Positions 11,530 to 23,736 of a stretch of 64,000 nt of DNA are shown one piece after another. Numbering within the stretch: position 1 is the stretch's first letter; each line of letters begins with the position of its first letter. The translations under genes and the position numbers were made by a program. Source of the stretch: Liolophura sinensis (taxonomy: Eukaryota; Mollusca; Polyplacophora; Chitonida; Chitonidae); contig NC_088304.1 of assembly GCF_032854445.1 (NCBI RefSeq), positions 4,464,001-4,528,000 of the forward strand. Reading direction: 5' to 3'. The notes below the pieces were generated by a model, which saw only the letters and a program-made list of their open reading frames with translations, searched no databases and had not been told where the DNA came from.

Positions 11530-13385
11530 CCGTTTGCACAGTCTAACTAGCATTGTCTTCCACCAGTATTTAGGGTTTGTCTTTCTGTATATCAAATGTG
11601 GAGAAGTTTGTCTGTAACTCGGTGGCTTTTTCAAACCCACTGGCTGGTTTTTCTGACGGTGACATCACTGTCAGTCATCGTATTAGTGAAAATCCTTAAG
11701 TAAAGCGTTAAAAAAACAATCAAATACATTATACTAGATAAACAGATACAATGAAACTTGAGGGATCGCTGTTAAGTTGTGATTTAAACTGTTGTTGAAG
11801 TTTGTCGGAGTTCTATGTTCATGTGATAATGACGTGAACACGTGATTGCGTAGTGCACTCCACGCTCTTTTTGGCAGCGTATCATGTTCACCCGACCTAC
11901 ATGTATACTGTTTTACACTGAAATTTGTTGAGTTTCGGTTAGACTGTATCTGTCGGAAGAAACCTGGGTTATCCAATATATGTACATATTATTTGCTCTG
12001 TACTGTGCTCTACTCCATGTCAGAGTTCCACATGGACAGTAAAGCATACATACGTACATAACTATCGCTGAGCGCAGAGCAGTTCAAAGTAAAACGCCTC
12101 AAGAAAAACTGTAAAAGTCAACATTTTCATATTCTATACTTGTTTGTGATCCACATAACTATGTAGCTATCATTTAGACCGTCAGTATGTAATAGACATG
12201 TTATATGTAATGGACAGGTTGTATGTAATATACAGGATATAGGCAATAGACAAGATTTATGTAATAGACAGAGAAGAGCAACATGGGACTCTCTTCTATT
12301 GTTTTCAGAGGGTATAGACACTGATAACAAACAGCCAGCAATGAACCATGAAAAACACCACCCCTCTAATCGTTACTAACATTAAACAACAGTCAAATAA
12401 ATATATAAATTAATAGCCCTAAATCAACTTCTTGTGTTCAAATAGACTAGTGGTATTTTTTCCACCCCTTACCCCCTCGACACACCAATCAAACCGGTCC
12501 ATCAGGACACCACTATATAGGGCCTACCAGCATATCTGGGTAGTTAGATTTCAACGTATGCATTAAATGTGACTCCCATGATTAGCCATTTGCTTTTTCC
12601 TTGATTATTCTGTTATTTTATATGTTCACATACATTAACCGATGTGTGTATATACATAAGCGTACTTTTAATTCCTGCTTTAATTGCTCTGTGCATTTAA
12701 GCGTGACCTGGTCATTACCCCCCCCCCCCCCCCCCCCCCCCCGACACACACACACACACACAACCATATTGCTGGCCAGCGTCGTTTAACTGGAATATTT
12801 TTGAGCATAGAAATTGTCATTCAAATAAATAAGTAGGCATATTAAGCGTAACTATATTCGTTTCTATGGTAACCCTGAGCATGGATGCATAGTTACGCCG
12901 AAAAAGAGCAAAGCAAAAACGTTGACATTTGTATTCCTGGCGTTTCTAGTGTCTACATATCCCGGAACTACATTGCGCTGAGTCACGTGCATCGCATGTA
13001 GGCTGTCAGTATAGTGAGGCTTTTATAGTTAGTAGTCCTTGAGTGCAGTCACGTGACGAGTGAAAGTGCACACAGAATATGTTTATTTCTGGATATATCA
13101 GAACATGCAGCTCTGTATGTAGTATAATCGACTAGTGGCTGCATGTATGCCCCTACTAAATCGATGTCCTCGCAACAGCCCGTCTGTGTAAACACGTGTC
13201 CACACGGGACTCGACTCTCTACATTATAATCTCTCATCATGATTTGATCCAGACTCTTAGTAAGCTGGTTGTTTCAGTTTTTCAAAAGCCATCACTCCAT
13301 AAATATCAGAGCTCAGAAGACATTTTCACGGTCTCTGTAGCCTCATATTAGTAAAACAAAATGCACGCATATAAATGTCTCCAAA
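11530..13385. other. Intergenic, no gene seen
   Basis: Holds a poly-C tract followed by (CA)n at 12717-12762 and a SINE family A tail fragment at about 12765-12830. Otherwise there are only short frames without recognisable homology. Confidence 0.5.
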
Positions 13386-13389
13386 AATA

Positions 13390-14355
13390 AGGCACTTCTG
13401 CCACCATTATATTTGCATGGCGTTGGAATAGCCAGCCTGAAAGAACACAAGTTCTTGGGAGTTTCTTTTAATTCAAGGCTGTCTTGGACATCTCACATTA
13501 ACTTTATTACATGTAGTAACAAAGTATCCAGAGACACATTCGAGCAAATGTAAACTAAGAAACACTGCTTATTTTGTACTACTCTATGATACTCCATTAT
13601 CTTTCCTATGCAAATGTTTTATGAGGTAACACATACATAAGTCATCTCCATCCCTTAGTAATTCTTCAGAAACGCATCATTCGCCTCATCACTTTCTCAC
13701 AATTCTGGATCATGCGGCTCCAATTTTTAAGAACCTCAAAATCCCCCCACTTCCACAAATACACAGATACTCATCCTTGCTACTTTCACATAAATTCATC
13801 CACCAGTCACTCTCTCTTCGTCACAAATTCATACAGCTATTCAAAAACAAACCTAACTTTCACAATTACCCAACCAGATCCTGTTCTTTCAATCTCCATG
13901 TGCCTGTTCTAACTTCGAATCTATCAACACATTTCATAAGATCATCCCCTAGGGATTGGAATACACTTCCTCCAAACCTCAAAGTAATGACTATCACGTC
14001 TTTATTCAGATCCAAGTTAAAAGATTTTTAATTAACAATATTTGATCCACATTTGTCATACAGTCTACGAGACAGAAGGTGTCACACAAAATATTATTCA
14101 CACTATTGTATAGTTAACTAGAGTGTTTATAGTGTTAAATTTCTATGTGAGTTTTTTTTCTTCCAAGTAAATTTGTTTTTTGTTAATACAGTTGTTCACT
14201 AATTATCGCTCCTCACCAAGCATGTATTAATATTATCTGATAATAATGAGTCAGGGATAGAACAAGTCCCTGGGACTTTATTCCCGCCATTTACGAGGTA
14301 TGTCATTATATATATATTTACGTATGGTGAATAAACATCCAATTAAAAAAAATTA
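13390..14355 (+). mobile_element. Degenerate LINE (non-LTR retrotransposon), 3' end
   Basis: The frame at about 13777-14031 ends in a typical non-LTR reverse-transcriptase C-terminus (SSPRDWNTLPPNLK, then TSLFRSKLKDF). Upstream, frame-disrupted pieces resemble the post-RT region: a KFLGV-like motif followed by SWTSHI-like residues, then a QKR-like HHSPHHF segment. The reading frame is interrupted by stops and shifts in several places, so this is a pseudogene fragment. A 3' UTR and an A-rich tail follow to about 14355. A CR1/jockey-like clade is likely but not established. Confidence 0.75.
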
Positions 14356-14374
14356 AATTCATTTTATACGGTCT

Positions 14375-15120
14375 CTGCAGCCTCTGCTGCAAATATGGTC
14401 GCGTTTATACGCTCTGTGTAGCCTCTGTTGCAAATGCAGTCATCTTTATACAGTCTCTGCAGCCCATACTGCAAATACGGTCATGTTTACACGGTCTCTT
14501 CAGCCTGTACTGCAAATGAGGTCATGTTTACATGGTCTCTTCAGCCTCTACTGCAAATGCGGTCATGTTTATACGGGCTGTAGCCTCTACTACAGATATG
14601 GTCATGTTTATACTGTCTTTGTATCCTCGGCTGCAAAAACGGTAATGTTTATACGGTCTCTACAGCCTCTACCGCCAATATGGTAATGTTTGTACGGTCT
14701 ATGCAGCCTCTACTGCAAATGCGGTTATGTTTATACGGTCTCTACAGCCTCTACCGCAAATATGGTCATGTTTATACGCTTTGTGTAGCGTCTACTGCAA
14801 ACACGGTCATGTTTATACGGTCTGTAGCCTCTACTGCAAATACGGTCATGTTTATACGCTTTGTGTAGCGTCTACTGCAAACACGGTCATGTTTATACGG
14901 TCTGTAGACTCTACTGCAAACACGGTTATGTTTATATGGTCTAGGCTCTACTGCAAATACGGTCATGTTTATATGGTCTAGACTCTACTGCAAATACGGT
15001 CATGTTTATACGCTTTGTGTAGCCTCTAGTGCAAATACGGTCATGTTTACACGCTCTGTGTAGCCTCTAGTGCAATACGGTCATGTTTATACGGTTTCCG
15101 CAGGTTTTACTGCAAATGTG
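14375..15120. repeat. Minisatellite, about 41-bp unit, about 18 copies
   Basis: The unit contains GCAAATACGGTCATGTTTAT followed by ACGGTCTCT and AGCCTCTACT. Copies vary at CTCTGTGTAGC against CTTTGTGTAGCG, with a local longer-period duplication around 14.76-14.93 kb. Several frames remain open on both strands; they carry no sign of being genes. Confidence 0.92.
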
Positions 15121-15129
15121 GTCATGTCT

Positions 15130-16841
15130 ATTGCATCTATTACGTGTGATGATTTTCTAGGTATCACACTGTCGTTCTGGTTTTAGTCTATGTGCAATGG
15201 TTTTACTCTCTATACTATAAGACGTGAATTATATTATCTGTGATATGAAATATGTGTTCCGTAATAGGTCTACTTTACTGGATCGCCTGGAATCCTCATT
15301 TGTTTGTCAATTTATTATTCAAGAATATCTCACCCATACGACGGTGGGCAGTCGAGTCCGAGAAACCCACGGCCATCCGCTGTCAGACCTTCCCGTTGGA
15401 CGAATGAGCCAAACAGTAATATGAACTTAAAGGTATATATGTTATGAGAAGTTTACACGGTTTTACGCTTATTGTGATTGTACGAAGCGTTCCGCGCGAG
15501 GATACAACTAGTGAGGCGAAACCTACACAAGCCTACGTTCGTCGTAAGGCTCCAAAGGTCAAGCTTGTCTAGTGGTGGCAGGGATATAAAGTGAGCGTCG
15601 GGAGGGGCACCTTCGTTGTAATGATTATGGCAAGATAGGTCTTGAATAAGATTTTACTATAAAAGTATGGAAAATAAAGCAGGTGAGAAACACTTAGAAT
15701 GTGTTTAGCCTTAAAATACCATAGTTAGACCAGTGTTAATTAATTAATTTTTTTTTTCAGCTGCTTGAAATAGTCAATATTGCCTTTTGTACCCGGATAT
15801 TTGGTTACAGCCTAGAAACGCTAGGTATATTGACCCAAAGCACACGCGGGAAGACTGTCGTGAATCGTCAATGTTACTTGCCATGTTAGCGAGGTCAACG
15901 CGCAGTTCGATAGGGCACGCAAGTGCTTTTATAGTTCAGTCGGAGAGTAAGACTGTATATAAATACGTTGTCCCTCCTCCCCCACTCGCCTACCCCACCC
16001 GCCACTTGGAACTTGTGAAGGTAAGACATAAAGTCTTCAGTCTCGTAACATAAACCTGGAGGTTGGATGCATAGGCGAGATTGAATTCAAATCTAGTACG
16101 GTATATATACTGTGTTTGCGTTTGGGGTGGGAAACATGCGCCTTTCGTGCATGTGCCGCCCTCTACTCTAGGTTTGGAGCTCGAGCTTGTTTTAGCATGA
16201 GCCTCATGAATGATGTCCTTGCGCGGGTTTATGTAATCAGTATTCACCAATAAAATTGTTTCTGGTGGCCCTGGGAACTGGGACTATTACATGTAGGCAC
16301 GCATATTACATGCATATAAGTAGGGGTGGGGGTGGGGGGTAGATTTCCCCAGGCTCTGCTCGGTTTTTCCCACTATGATTCCTCTCCGGCCGTAAGTGGA
16401 AAGGTCTGCCAGCAACCTGTGGATGCTGGCTACCGTCGTATGAATTAAATATTGTTGAGTACGACGTAAAACACCAATCAAATAAATAAATAAAGATAAT
16501 ATTGTGCATATTTGAGATAAAACGAATGCATGTGTATCGAGTAATAATAGAAGCAAAGGTTGATTTTTTGGTTAATTTTGACATCCCTTCCTGCCTCACA
16601 ACCGTGACCATGGCGTTAAAAATTTTTGTACAAAATTTGCTAGTGGTGTCGGTGATATAAAGCGATTTTAGAGAGCGATACATATACGCTGTAAAAAATA
16701 TGGTGATAGTTTCTATTGGAGAGGGATGCGGAGTAATGGCATTTGTGTACGCATATTATGCACCTGGTACACTGATGATTCTAGAGAGCAATATATTTCC
16801 CACTCACCTGCAGATTGCACTTTTTCTCTGCAACATAACAA
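15130..16841. other. Intergenic with SINE fragments, no gene seen
   Basis: Contains a partial SINE A on the minus strand at about 15316-15402 (CGTATG..GGGTGAGATATTCTTGAA on the reverse strand) and a rearranged plus-strand SINE A at about 16320-16495 ending in the standard tail and (AAAT)n. No domain or splice-supported exon recognised. Confidence 0.5.
16320..16495 (+). mobile_element. SINE family A, rearranged copy
   Basis: Carries CTCTCCGGCCGTAAGTGG, GCAACCTGTGGATG and the tail GTACGACGTAAAACACCAATC with (AAAT)n, but the TTCCCC..GGCTCTG block precedes rather than follows the CTCCGGCCG block, so the copy is rearranged and lacks the tRNA head. Confidence 0.7.
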
Positions 16842-16945
16842 CTGGCCCCGGATAGCACAGTTGGTAGGGCGTCCGCTTCGGGAGCGGTAGATACGGGGTC
16901 AATCCAATCACATTTAATCTTTTAAAAGAGGAAGTTGTAACTAAA
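16842..16945 (+). mobile_element. SINE family B, 5' part
   Basis: The tRNA-like head GGCCCCGGATAGCACAGTTG followed by GTAGGGCGTCCGCTTCGG and a TTTTAAAAGAGGAAGTTGTAA segment matches the full-length copies at 29.8 and 62.6 kb. The 3' part is missing, replaced by (GATA)n and (TG)n microsatellites. Confidence 0.75.
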
Positions 16946-17785
16946 ATATAGATAGATAGATAGATATGTGTGTGTGTGTGTGTGCATCCTATATATGCGC
17001 ATGTGCATCCTGTGCGGGGGCAATAAGCTTATCTCGAGAAGATATAGCTGCGGTTATACATACAAATTATTGGATGTTAAGAGTTATCTCCCTTATTGGG
17101 TATGCCGTCAATGGAGCGGCTCGTATAGTTTACATTAGAAACTCCACATTGAGGGTGTATCTTGGAGCAGGTAGTTGTGTTTACCATGGCAAAGCCGAGA
17201 TGTGCGACCCAAACAACCGTTCAGGTAGGGTAGTGTCCTTCAACAGTCATGTGTATAGAATATTTATAGCTGTAACGGGAATATGCGCCCATTCTTGGCG
17301 ATGGGTGAACAGTTGTTTGTGTCACGCATGTGGCGACATTCTAATGTCGTTAATATGCACATTGTGGGAGTTGAGACTGCTCAGTTTCGTCCCACCATAA
17401 TGCTGGCCTCCATCATGTCGGTGAAATATGCTAGAGTACCACATAAAACACCGTAAAAACGAAATCGCAAGCTCGAATTTTCCCAGCCCTGTGAGGGCAT
17501 TTCCAGAATATCTACAAAAACTGCTGTCCTTGGACCGTCTCGGGTACTCCGTACTCCGCCAGATTTTCTTACATGTATACAATTATTTCGTCGGGGAATC
17601 TTAGACTGGGATCCGAGCGCCCGCTCAAGATCTTTTAACACGTACATTATTGCATTGGATAGTGGTCGTTTAGAAGGTAACTGAGCAAATGCAGAGGCTG
17701 TCTGTATATAGATATTGCTACATCCATTGTAGTGGGCAACAAGTAGAAAATATGAAACACTGTACCACTGTGTAGGCTTATATTG
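16940..17785. other. Intergenic, microsatellites and a SINE fragment
   Basis: (GATA)n/(TG)n at about 16945-16985. A short SINE A piece (CACCATAATGCTGGCC to ACACC) lies at 17388-17455. A 144-residue open frame begins inside the (TG)n and shows no domain, so it is not called. Confidence 0.5.
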
Positions 17786-17990
17786 CTTTGTTTATTTATT
17801 TATTTCATTGGTGCTTTACGCCGTACTCAAGAATATTTCACTTACACGACGGTGATCTGCAGTATGGTGGGAGGAAACCCACGACCATCCACAGGTTGCA
17901 GCAAGACCCACCAACGTACGGCCGGAGAGGAAGCCAGCCTGAGCTGGACTTGAACTCACAGAAACCGCATTGGTGGAAGGCTACTGGGTA
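17786..17990 (-). mobile_element. SINE family A, minus strand
   Basis: The (ATTT)n tail, GGTGCTTTACGCCGTACTC and CGTACGGCCGGAGAGGAAGC blocks are the reverse complement of the family consensus. The tRNA-like head is incomplete. Confidence 0.85.
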
Positions 17991-17994
17991 TATT

Positions 17995-19295
17995 GGTGGA
18001 CGCAAAGTGAACATGCAACCAACATACAAGTCACTGAAATCTCTTATAGTACTATTGATAGAAACTTTATAGGTATCAAAACCATGTCATGCACCGCACC
18101 TGATTCGCGGACTTCAAGCCTCTAAAGAGCTTGTGACATTTAAGTGACCAGTGTAAACTAACAGTGTTTACTAACACGGCTTGCATTACTCATGCATGTA
18201 GCCCTTTGTTGCAACAGTGTATTGTGACGTTATTGTTATATTTTTGTTACATTTTTCGTGCCAATTCATGCGTGTGGGCTGAGTCCTTTTTTGCCCTTAG
18301 TGTTAAGCCCGGCCTACACTGGACATTCAGTCACGATTCGACTTAACAGTTCGTCTCAGAGACCGATGACCATACGACCTTAAGACTGAATTGCAGATAT
18401 GTGGAACGACTTGACTACAACTCCAGTTGAATCGTGTCGTTATTTCACATACACGCCTGCTTGGCGCCCAACACAACCGTCGGTTTGAGCTGAATTGAGT
18501 CTTGACTCCCATGTATACAGGCCTTTAATTCTCCAATTTTTGAAAAACACACATGTAGTGATTTTACCCTGGTCTACGTCCTCTTTACTAGTACTTGTGC
18601 TGAATGCGTGCCTCGCATGAACCTATAGGAGCTGGTAAACCTAGCGGAAATCTTTCTTCTACCCTGCCTTTGTTCACATCTTGTTTTCCAACGTTACCCT
18701 GTATAGATGTACAAATCTGTACTTTCTTCGTTTTGGTGCCCGTTAGGTTTCCGGGTAAATAGAATAGGACTTCAGCCTCACAGGTAAGTTTTGGTTAAGT
18801 GCAATAACAAAGAGAAGCCCCCACCACACCACTCCCGCCCTGGTGGGCCCCGTGAAGTGAATAGTTCTCCCTCATTTAAAACACAATTTTGTTCTTGATC
18901 GGGGCAGGCTCAGAGTTTGTTCCATATGATTAAGGGTGTCCTGATTGGTTGTGCCAAAAGTGTATTCAGTTTTAAATCAAGCTGAAACGGTAATACGCCA
19001 GGAACCTGCGGATGTTCGTGCCCCCCCCCCCCCCCCCCTCCGCCAGGTTCTGTCCGGTTTCTTCTTTCCTTAATTGCTTGTAGTCGTCATATAGGTGAAA
19101 TATTCTTGAGTAAAACACCGATGAAATGAATAAATAAATAAATAATTCGTAATACCAGTCTTGTCGAAAAACACATATACAAAAGAAATAACACTTTATT
19201 TTGGTCATAAGATAATGGCCAGAAATCGTAATAAACTTTTTAACAAAACACACTTTCAGTTTATGATTAATCCTTTATTTTCCCTCTTCTTTTTG
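17995..19295. other. Intergenic upstream of the fucosyltransferase
   Basis: Holds a partial plus-strand SINE A at about 19000-19143 with an internal poly-C tract, and a segment near 18310-18530 rich in paired words (CGATTCGACTTAA with GTTGAATCGTG) that may be a small inverted-repeat element. It must also contain, or be an intron after, the 5' UTR of the next gene. Confidence 0.45.
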
Positions 19296-19298
19296 CAG
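19281..19298 (+). promoter_or_regulatory. 3' splice acceptor next to the FUT start codon
   Basis: A long pyrimidine tract (TTCCCTCTTCTTTTTGCAG) ends two bases before the ATG. An upstream, probably non-coding, exon is therefore likely. Confidence 0.75.
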
Positions 19299-19299
19299 A

Positions 19300-20418
19300 A
19301 TGCCTGCGACAAGTAAAGAGGCTGTTCAGACTTTTGTTTTGTTCATCGTCGTTTCTGCCTTGTCGTACTACCTCTGGGACAATATCCAATTAACACAGAC
19401 AAGACAAGTGTTTGTTCATCCGCTGCCATACCAGCTATTGGCAGCAAATTTCACAGGAAACAAGACGTTTATAATACTTGATTACGTAGCCTACACGATA
19501 AAAGGCAACGAAGACTATTACATCGGTAATTGTTTGGTGACTCAAAATAAAGCACTTGTCGACAAAGCTCATGCGGTTGTGTTTGCGACGCGGAAACTGA
19601 GGAGTAAATCGGCTATGCCTAAAGTCCGTCATCAGTGGCAGAGGTGGGTTTGGTTGCTGGACGAAAGTCCTTACCACCCAGTAGATGGACAACCATTTAA
19701 ACTGACAGATTTCAACTACGTGTACAACTGGACGATGACCTACTCGAGTGATTCGGACGTGTACTGTCCGTACGGTTGGACAAAGCGGAAGGAAGAACCG
19801 GAAGCGGAAATACCTGATCTTGGAAAAAGAGACGGTCTGATCGCGGCGGTGATCTCAAACTGCGGCTCGGCTTACGTTCACAATCACAGATTTGAATACC
19901 TCAAGGAACTCAATAACACGGCTAAAGTGACGTTATACGGAAGGTGCGGGAAAGCCTGCAAAGGCTACGAGAACGGTCAACAAGGGTCTCCTTGCCCAGA
20001 AATTAAGAACCATCTGTTTTATCTGTCTTTTGAGAATTCGAACTGCAAAGAATATATCTCGGAGAAGTTTTACGGTAATGCCATTTCCATGGGAGCCGTG
20101 CCCATTGTTATGGGCGCCAGAAAGGAGGATTACGCACGCGTAGGTCCCCCAAATTCGTTTATTCACGTCAAAGACTTCGCCAGTCCTAAACATCTGGGCG
20201 ACTATATTAATTCATTATCCAAAAATAGAACAGCCTATATGAAGTACCACGAGTGGCGAAAAGAGTATGAAGTAGATTACAGGGTACAGTTTATTAGTAG
20301 AAAAGTGTGGCCCCCTCTTTGTGATAAATTGAATGCTGACAAAGGGGAGGTAAACGTTGTGCGGAGTCTGGCAGACTTTTGGAAACTGTCAGATTGCGAT
20401 GGTACAAAGTTTTGGTAA
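19300..20418 (+). CDS. Alpha-1,3-fucosyltransferase (GT10 family), Golgi type II membrane protein
   Basis: 372 residues in one exon, a normal length for this family. GT10 enzymes transfer fucose from GDP-fucose to GlcNAc in N- or O-glycans in the Golgi lumen. Residues 8-26 form a signal anchor after a short cytoplasmic tail, followed by a stem with N-glycosylation sites. Visible family blocks: WLLDESPYHP near 113, FNYVYNWTMTYSSDSD and PYGW near 140-160, ISNCGSAYVHNHRFEYL and LYGRCGK near 190-220, then the hallmark C-terminal donor-binding block FYLSFENSNCKEYISEKFYG with NAISMGAVPIVMGA (about 245-280) and YHEWRKEY near 320. The start is the first ATG after a strong splice acceptor. No truncation is seen. 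Acceptor specificity (Lewis type against core alpha-1,3) cannot be read from the sequence. Confidence 0.95.
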   Translation: MPATSKEAVQTFVLFIVVSALSYYLWDNIQLTQTRQVFVHPLPYQLLAANFTGNKTFIILDYVAYTIKGNEDYYIGNCLVTQNKALVDKAHAVVFATRKLRSKSAMPKVRHQWQRWVWLLDESPYHPVDGQPFKLTDFNYVYNWTMTYSSDSDVYCPYGWTKRKEEPEAEIPDLGKRDGLIAAVISNCGSAYVHNHRFEYLKELNNTAKVTLYGRCGKACKGYENGQQGSPCPEIKNHLFYLSFENSNCKEYISEKFYGNAISMGAVPIVMGARKEDYARVGPPNSFIHVKDFASPKHLGDYINSLSKNRTAYMKYHEWRKEYEVDYRVQFISRKVWPPLCDKLNADKGEVNVVRSLADFWKLSDCDGTKFW

Positions 20419-20428
20419 ATTCTACAGT

Positions 20429-20434
20429 ATTAAA
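20429..20434 (+). terminator. Candidate poly-A signal of FUT
   Basis: ATTAAA lies 11 bases after the stop codon, which would give a very short 3' UTR; a longer UTR with another signal is possible. Confidence 0.4.
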
Positions 20435-20599
20435 TGATTTCTGAACGCTGGAGTAGACAAAAGGGAACACAAAGCTTCGCGGGAGACAGAACGCTGATGT
20501 AGACAGAAGGGAAAACAAAGCATCGCGGGAGGCAGACATATACCTACTCGGACAACAGTATCCACATGGGCAACAGGCTTTTAGGCAACACAGCAAAAG

Positions 20600-21125
20600 A
20601 CGCCTGGACAATGACACACATGAACACCTGAACAACAAGACGCTTGAAACTAACACACCTGAACGTCCACACATTTGAACGGCGACACGCCTTAGAAAAA
20701 CAACACTCCTGAGCGCTGACACACCTAGACGACGATACGTCTGGACATTGACACACCTGAACGACAACACGTCTGGATATTGACACACCTGAACGTCTGC
20801 TATGACGAACTTAGCTGTGATAATGTGTGTATAGTCTATAAAACACGTCCGGACATTGGCACACCTGAACGACGACACGTCTGGACATTGACACACCTGA
20901 ACGCCAGCTATGACAAACTTAGATGTGATAATGTGTGTATAGTGTATAAACAGGCATTCCAGTTTTATGCTCAAATGTCATATAGTTTAAAGTACTTACC
21001 ATATATAGGCGCTAGATATTTGTTTACAGTTTGGTCTCTTTGTGTACAGTGTGGCTTCTTTGTATACAGTTTGGCCTATTTGTTTACAGTATGGTTTCGT
21101 TGTATACAGTTTCGTTCCTTGGATA
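20600..21125. repeat. Two degenerate tandem tracts after FUT
   Basis: 20600-20965 repeats the words ACACCTGAACG, ACGACACGTCTGGACATTG and a longer segment (CTATGACGAACTTAGC...GATAATGTGTGTATAGT) that is duplicated at about 20797-20840 and 20909-20950. 21010-21125 repeats a 22-24 bp unit, TTTGT.TACAGTTTGG.CT. Open frames through them on either strand are repeat-driven. Confidence 0.75.
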
Positions 21126-22767
21126 CATTTTCATGGTAGGTAAAAGTTTAGGTAGTATTGTGTCTTTCATGAAACTGACCCATGTTCTATTTTTATTATT
21201 ATGGGAGACTGCATTTATTCTCCTCTTTGTCTGCTTCAGTAATAGCTTATTTCAGGTTTGCCTGCAAAATTATTTTTCAAAGATCTCAAAGAAGTGTGGC
21301 TCCGAAAAAACAAAGATTTCACGAAGACTCAGTAGAAATAAAGGCCCTAAATACTTGTCATACTTGTCAGTAGAATGACTACATGGTCATTGTATACGCT
21401 ACCCAAAACTGTCTATGTCTGCAAGTATTCGCGTTCCCACCGTTATCGTTTATCCTTTTCTACAGCAGTGCACTTTCGATAGAATTTGAATCAAGTGGAC
21501 AGGTTATTTAAAATACCAGTACTGATGAATTTTCAAAGCCATTGAAGCCAAAGACAACACTAAAATGAAGTATGCATCACATGAAAGATCATTAAAAACT
21601 GTCCAGGGAAATATTTGGATTTTATTTTTTAGAATTTTTCTAACCGAGTAAAATTGAGTTAAAACACCAGATTCTACGGTGGTCTGTTGTGACCCAGAGG
21701 GTATCAGTGACGTCACATCCATTTTTTGGGCCGAAATATTTTCCTGCAACGTCAGATCGGCGAATGCATGTATATAGATCTATATGTTCGTGTCTTTCGA
21801 ATGGTGAAGTGTAGCAGTCGTATGCGGTTAAGTTGCAAAAACCTTACTTGACGTCATTGTTCCCAATGTGGTCAGAAAAGGCCAAAGTACAATATACTAC
21901 TAATGTGCATTTTAGTAGGTTGAACAAATTATAAAAAAAAAAATATATCCAACTGTTTTTCTGAACAACAGTTTTTAATGGTCTTTCATCTCATATATTT
22001 AATATTTTACCAAAGATCAGTTCGGTGATATATTGTCGCCCATTTTCTTTTTCCATCTTTGTAGAGTGCAATAGTTTTATTTAGAGAAATCCAACATTAT
22101 CATGTCTTGCATATATTTGAACGTTATAAATATATTTTACAACCATCTTTTTTTTTTGGTTGACTTAGATTTTAAGACTATATATGTTAAAAAGGTATGC
22201 TGTATACAGTTAGTAGTACTCTTTAGCCTGATTTTATAGAGTTTATAGATGTGTGTACGTTAAGTGACTGATTAGTAAACGGGATATGTTCGTGATGTTG
22301 CAATAGTACATAAATTTGAGTGCAGCCTTTGATTTGCCTACTTCAAACTATACAGCCAATCAGCGTCGATTCGGTTTTCCTGTAACAGCCAGAAAATGCG
22401 TCACAACCTAAGGTCATTTCCTCAGCCGTGCTTAACTTCTTATTTAGACAAAGCGCAGACTATCAAGCAAAGTTCATAAATCAAACTACATGTACTTCCG
22501 TGGACAGTTTCTTATATATTACTCTATAAAGACGGTAGAGTTCATGGAGTGATGCTGTTGAGTGCAGACTTAGCTAAATCATACGAAACATTGTGTAAAA
22601 CTTTAGAATCCCGTGGCTACATTGCCAACCAATCTGAAATGCCGCGCTCAATCAAATGAGTTATGACTGAAATTCATGTTATAGTTTGGATTCATATCAG
22701 CACTGAAAAATTTCTCCCATTGCTTCATGTGGTGGCGTGGTAAGTAAATGGTGAGGAGAAAAAAACA
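21126..22767. other. Intergenic, no gene seen
   Basis: AT-rich, only short frames. I looked here on the minus strand for the missing C-terminal exon of the neighbouring galactosyltransferase gene (a CCSD..SFHY motif) and did not find one. Confidence 0.45.
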
Positions 22768-22985
22768 TGGGGGCCTCCGTGTGGTCGACAATGGCGGAGT
22801 GGTTAGCGTACAAGCGCATCAGATGAACTCGGAATCCTCTCATCATGGCTGTGAATTCAAGCCCACCTCATGCTGGCTTCCCCTCCTTTCGTTCGTGGGA
22901 AGGTCTTGCAGCAGCCTGCAGGTTGTCGTTAGTTTCCCCGTTTGCCTCCCACCAAAATACTGCCCACCCGCGTGTAAATTAAATA
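22768..22985 (+). mobile_element. SINE family A, diverged copy
   Basis: GGGGCCTCCGTG, then CTCATGCTGGCTTCC, CAGCCTGCAGGTTGTCG and AGTTTCCCC blocks in family order; the tail has lost the usual GTAAAACACC motif and ends in TAAATAAATAA. It is older than the copies at 7.5 and 9.6 kb. Confidence 0.75.
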
Positions 22986-23418
22986 AATAAGAAGAGATAA
23001 TCTTCCATTTAGTGCTAATCTGCTACCTGCTTGTTTGTAGACATTACTGAGAGGTTTGCCTTGATCTGCATGGCCTCTGTCGGCAGCAAATTTTGTATGC
23101 GTTATGGTCGTTCATAGAGAAATTGTTTTGGAAAACAGTGAACGCCGTTTAACCAGGTCGAATTGTGTTTCCATTGTCACATTTTTGTTGTTGTTTTCAC
23201 ACAAAAATAAAGCTTTTTACCGAAACATTTTTGTGTCCATGGCGGTGTGACTTTCCTGTGTTGTAGAAGAATGTATATGTGTATAGATCTACAGAGGATG
23301 CCGGGTGATGCTTGTGGCAGAATAAATTACACGTAGGGAAATTATTTGCAACTAAAAAAAGTCTCTTAATGTAACTCCTGGGTCATTTTAATTTATTTTA
23401 TTTTATTTATATATTTGA

Positions 23419-23736
23419 TTGGTGTTTGACGCCATTATTTTATCACTGTGTTACACTAGTATAGGACGACGACCAGGTTTACCGACCTTCCTGAAATTTC
23501 TGACAAAACCGGCGCTGCCACGTATGGCAAACAATACTTTCAGTTGTGTGTGGATTGACGTTACGACTGAGAGCAACTGGGTTTTGACGACTGGAAACAA
23601 CACCGGCACTATATTGGGACATCTATATCATGTGGGTGAGACGATATTCCATATGGCCTCAGATGGTATACGTAAAACTCCAGGTCATACATCATTGGTG
23701 GTTGAACGTAATGGAACGACACGGCAAAGTCGCTGA
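23419..23736 (+). other. Unassigned open frame, possibly an exon
   Basis: 105 residues, with the first few coming from a SINE A tail fragment on the other strand (23391-23436). The central part (NNTFSCVWIDV, then NWVLTTGNNTGT) is GC-richer than its surroundings and is followed by a possible donor (GTGGGTGAGA near 23633). A faint resemblance to the start of a MAM domain (Cys-Trp, then W.L..G.T..GT) is noted but most key positions cannot be confirmed. A chance open frame is equally likely. Confidence 0.2.

Noticed and set aside
16966-17400. 144-residue frame starting in (TG)n
   Set aside because: No domain, starts in a microsatellite and ends in a SINE fragment.
20294-20974. 226-residue minus-strand frame
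   Set aside because: Overlaps the FUT 3' end in antisense and runs through degenerate repeats; Cys/Val-rich composition reflects the repeat.
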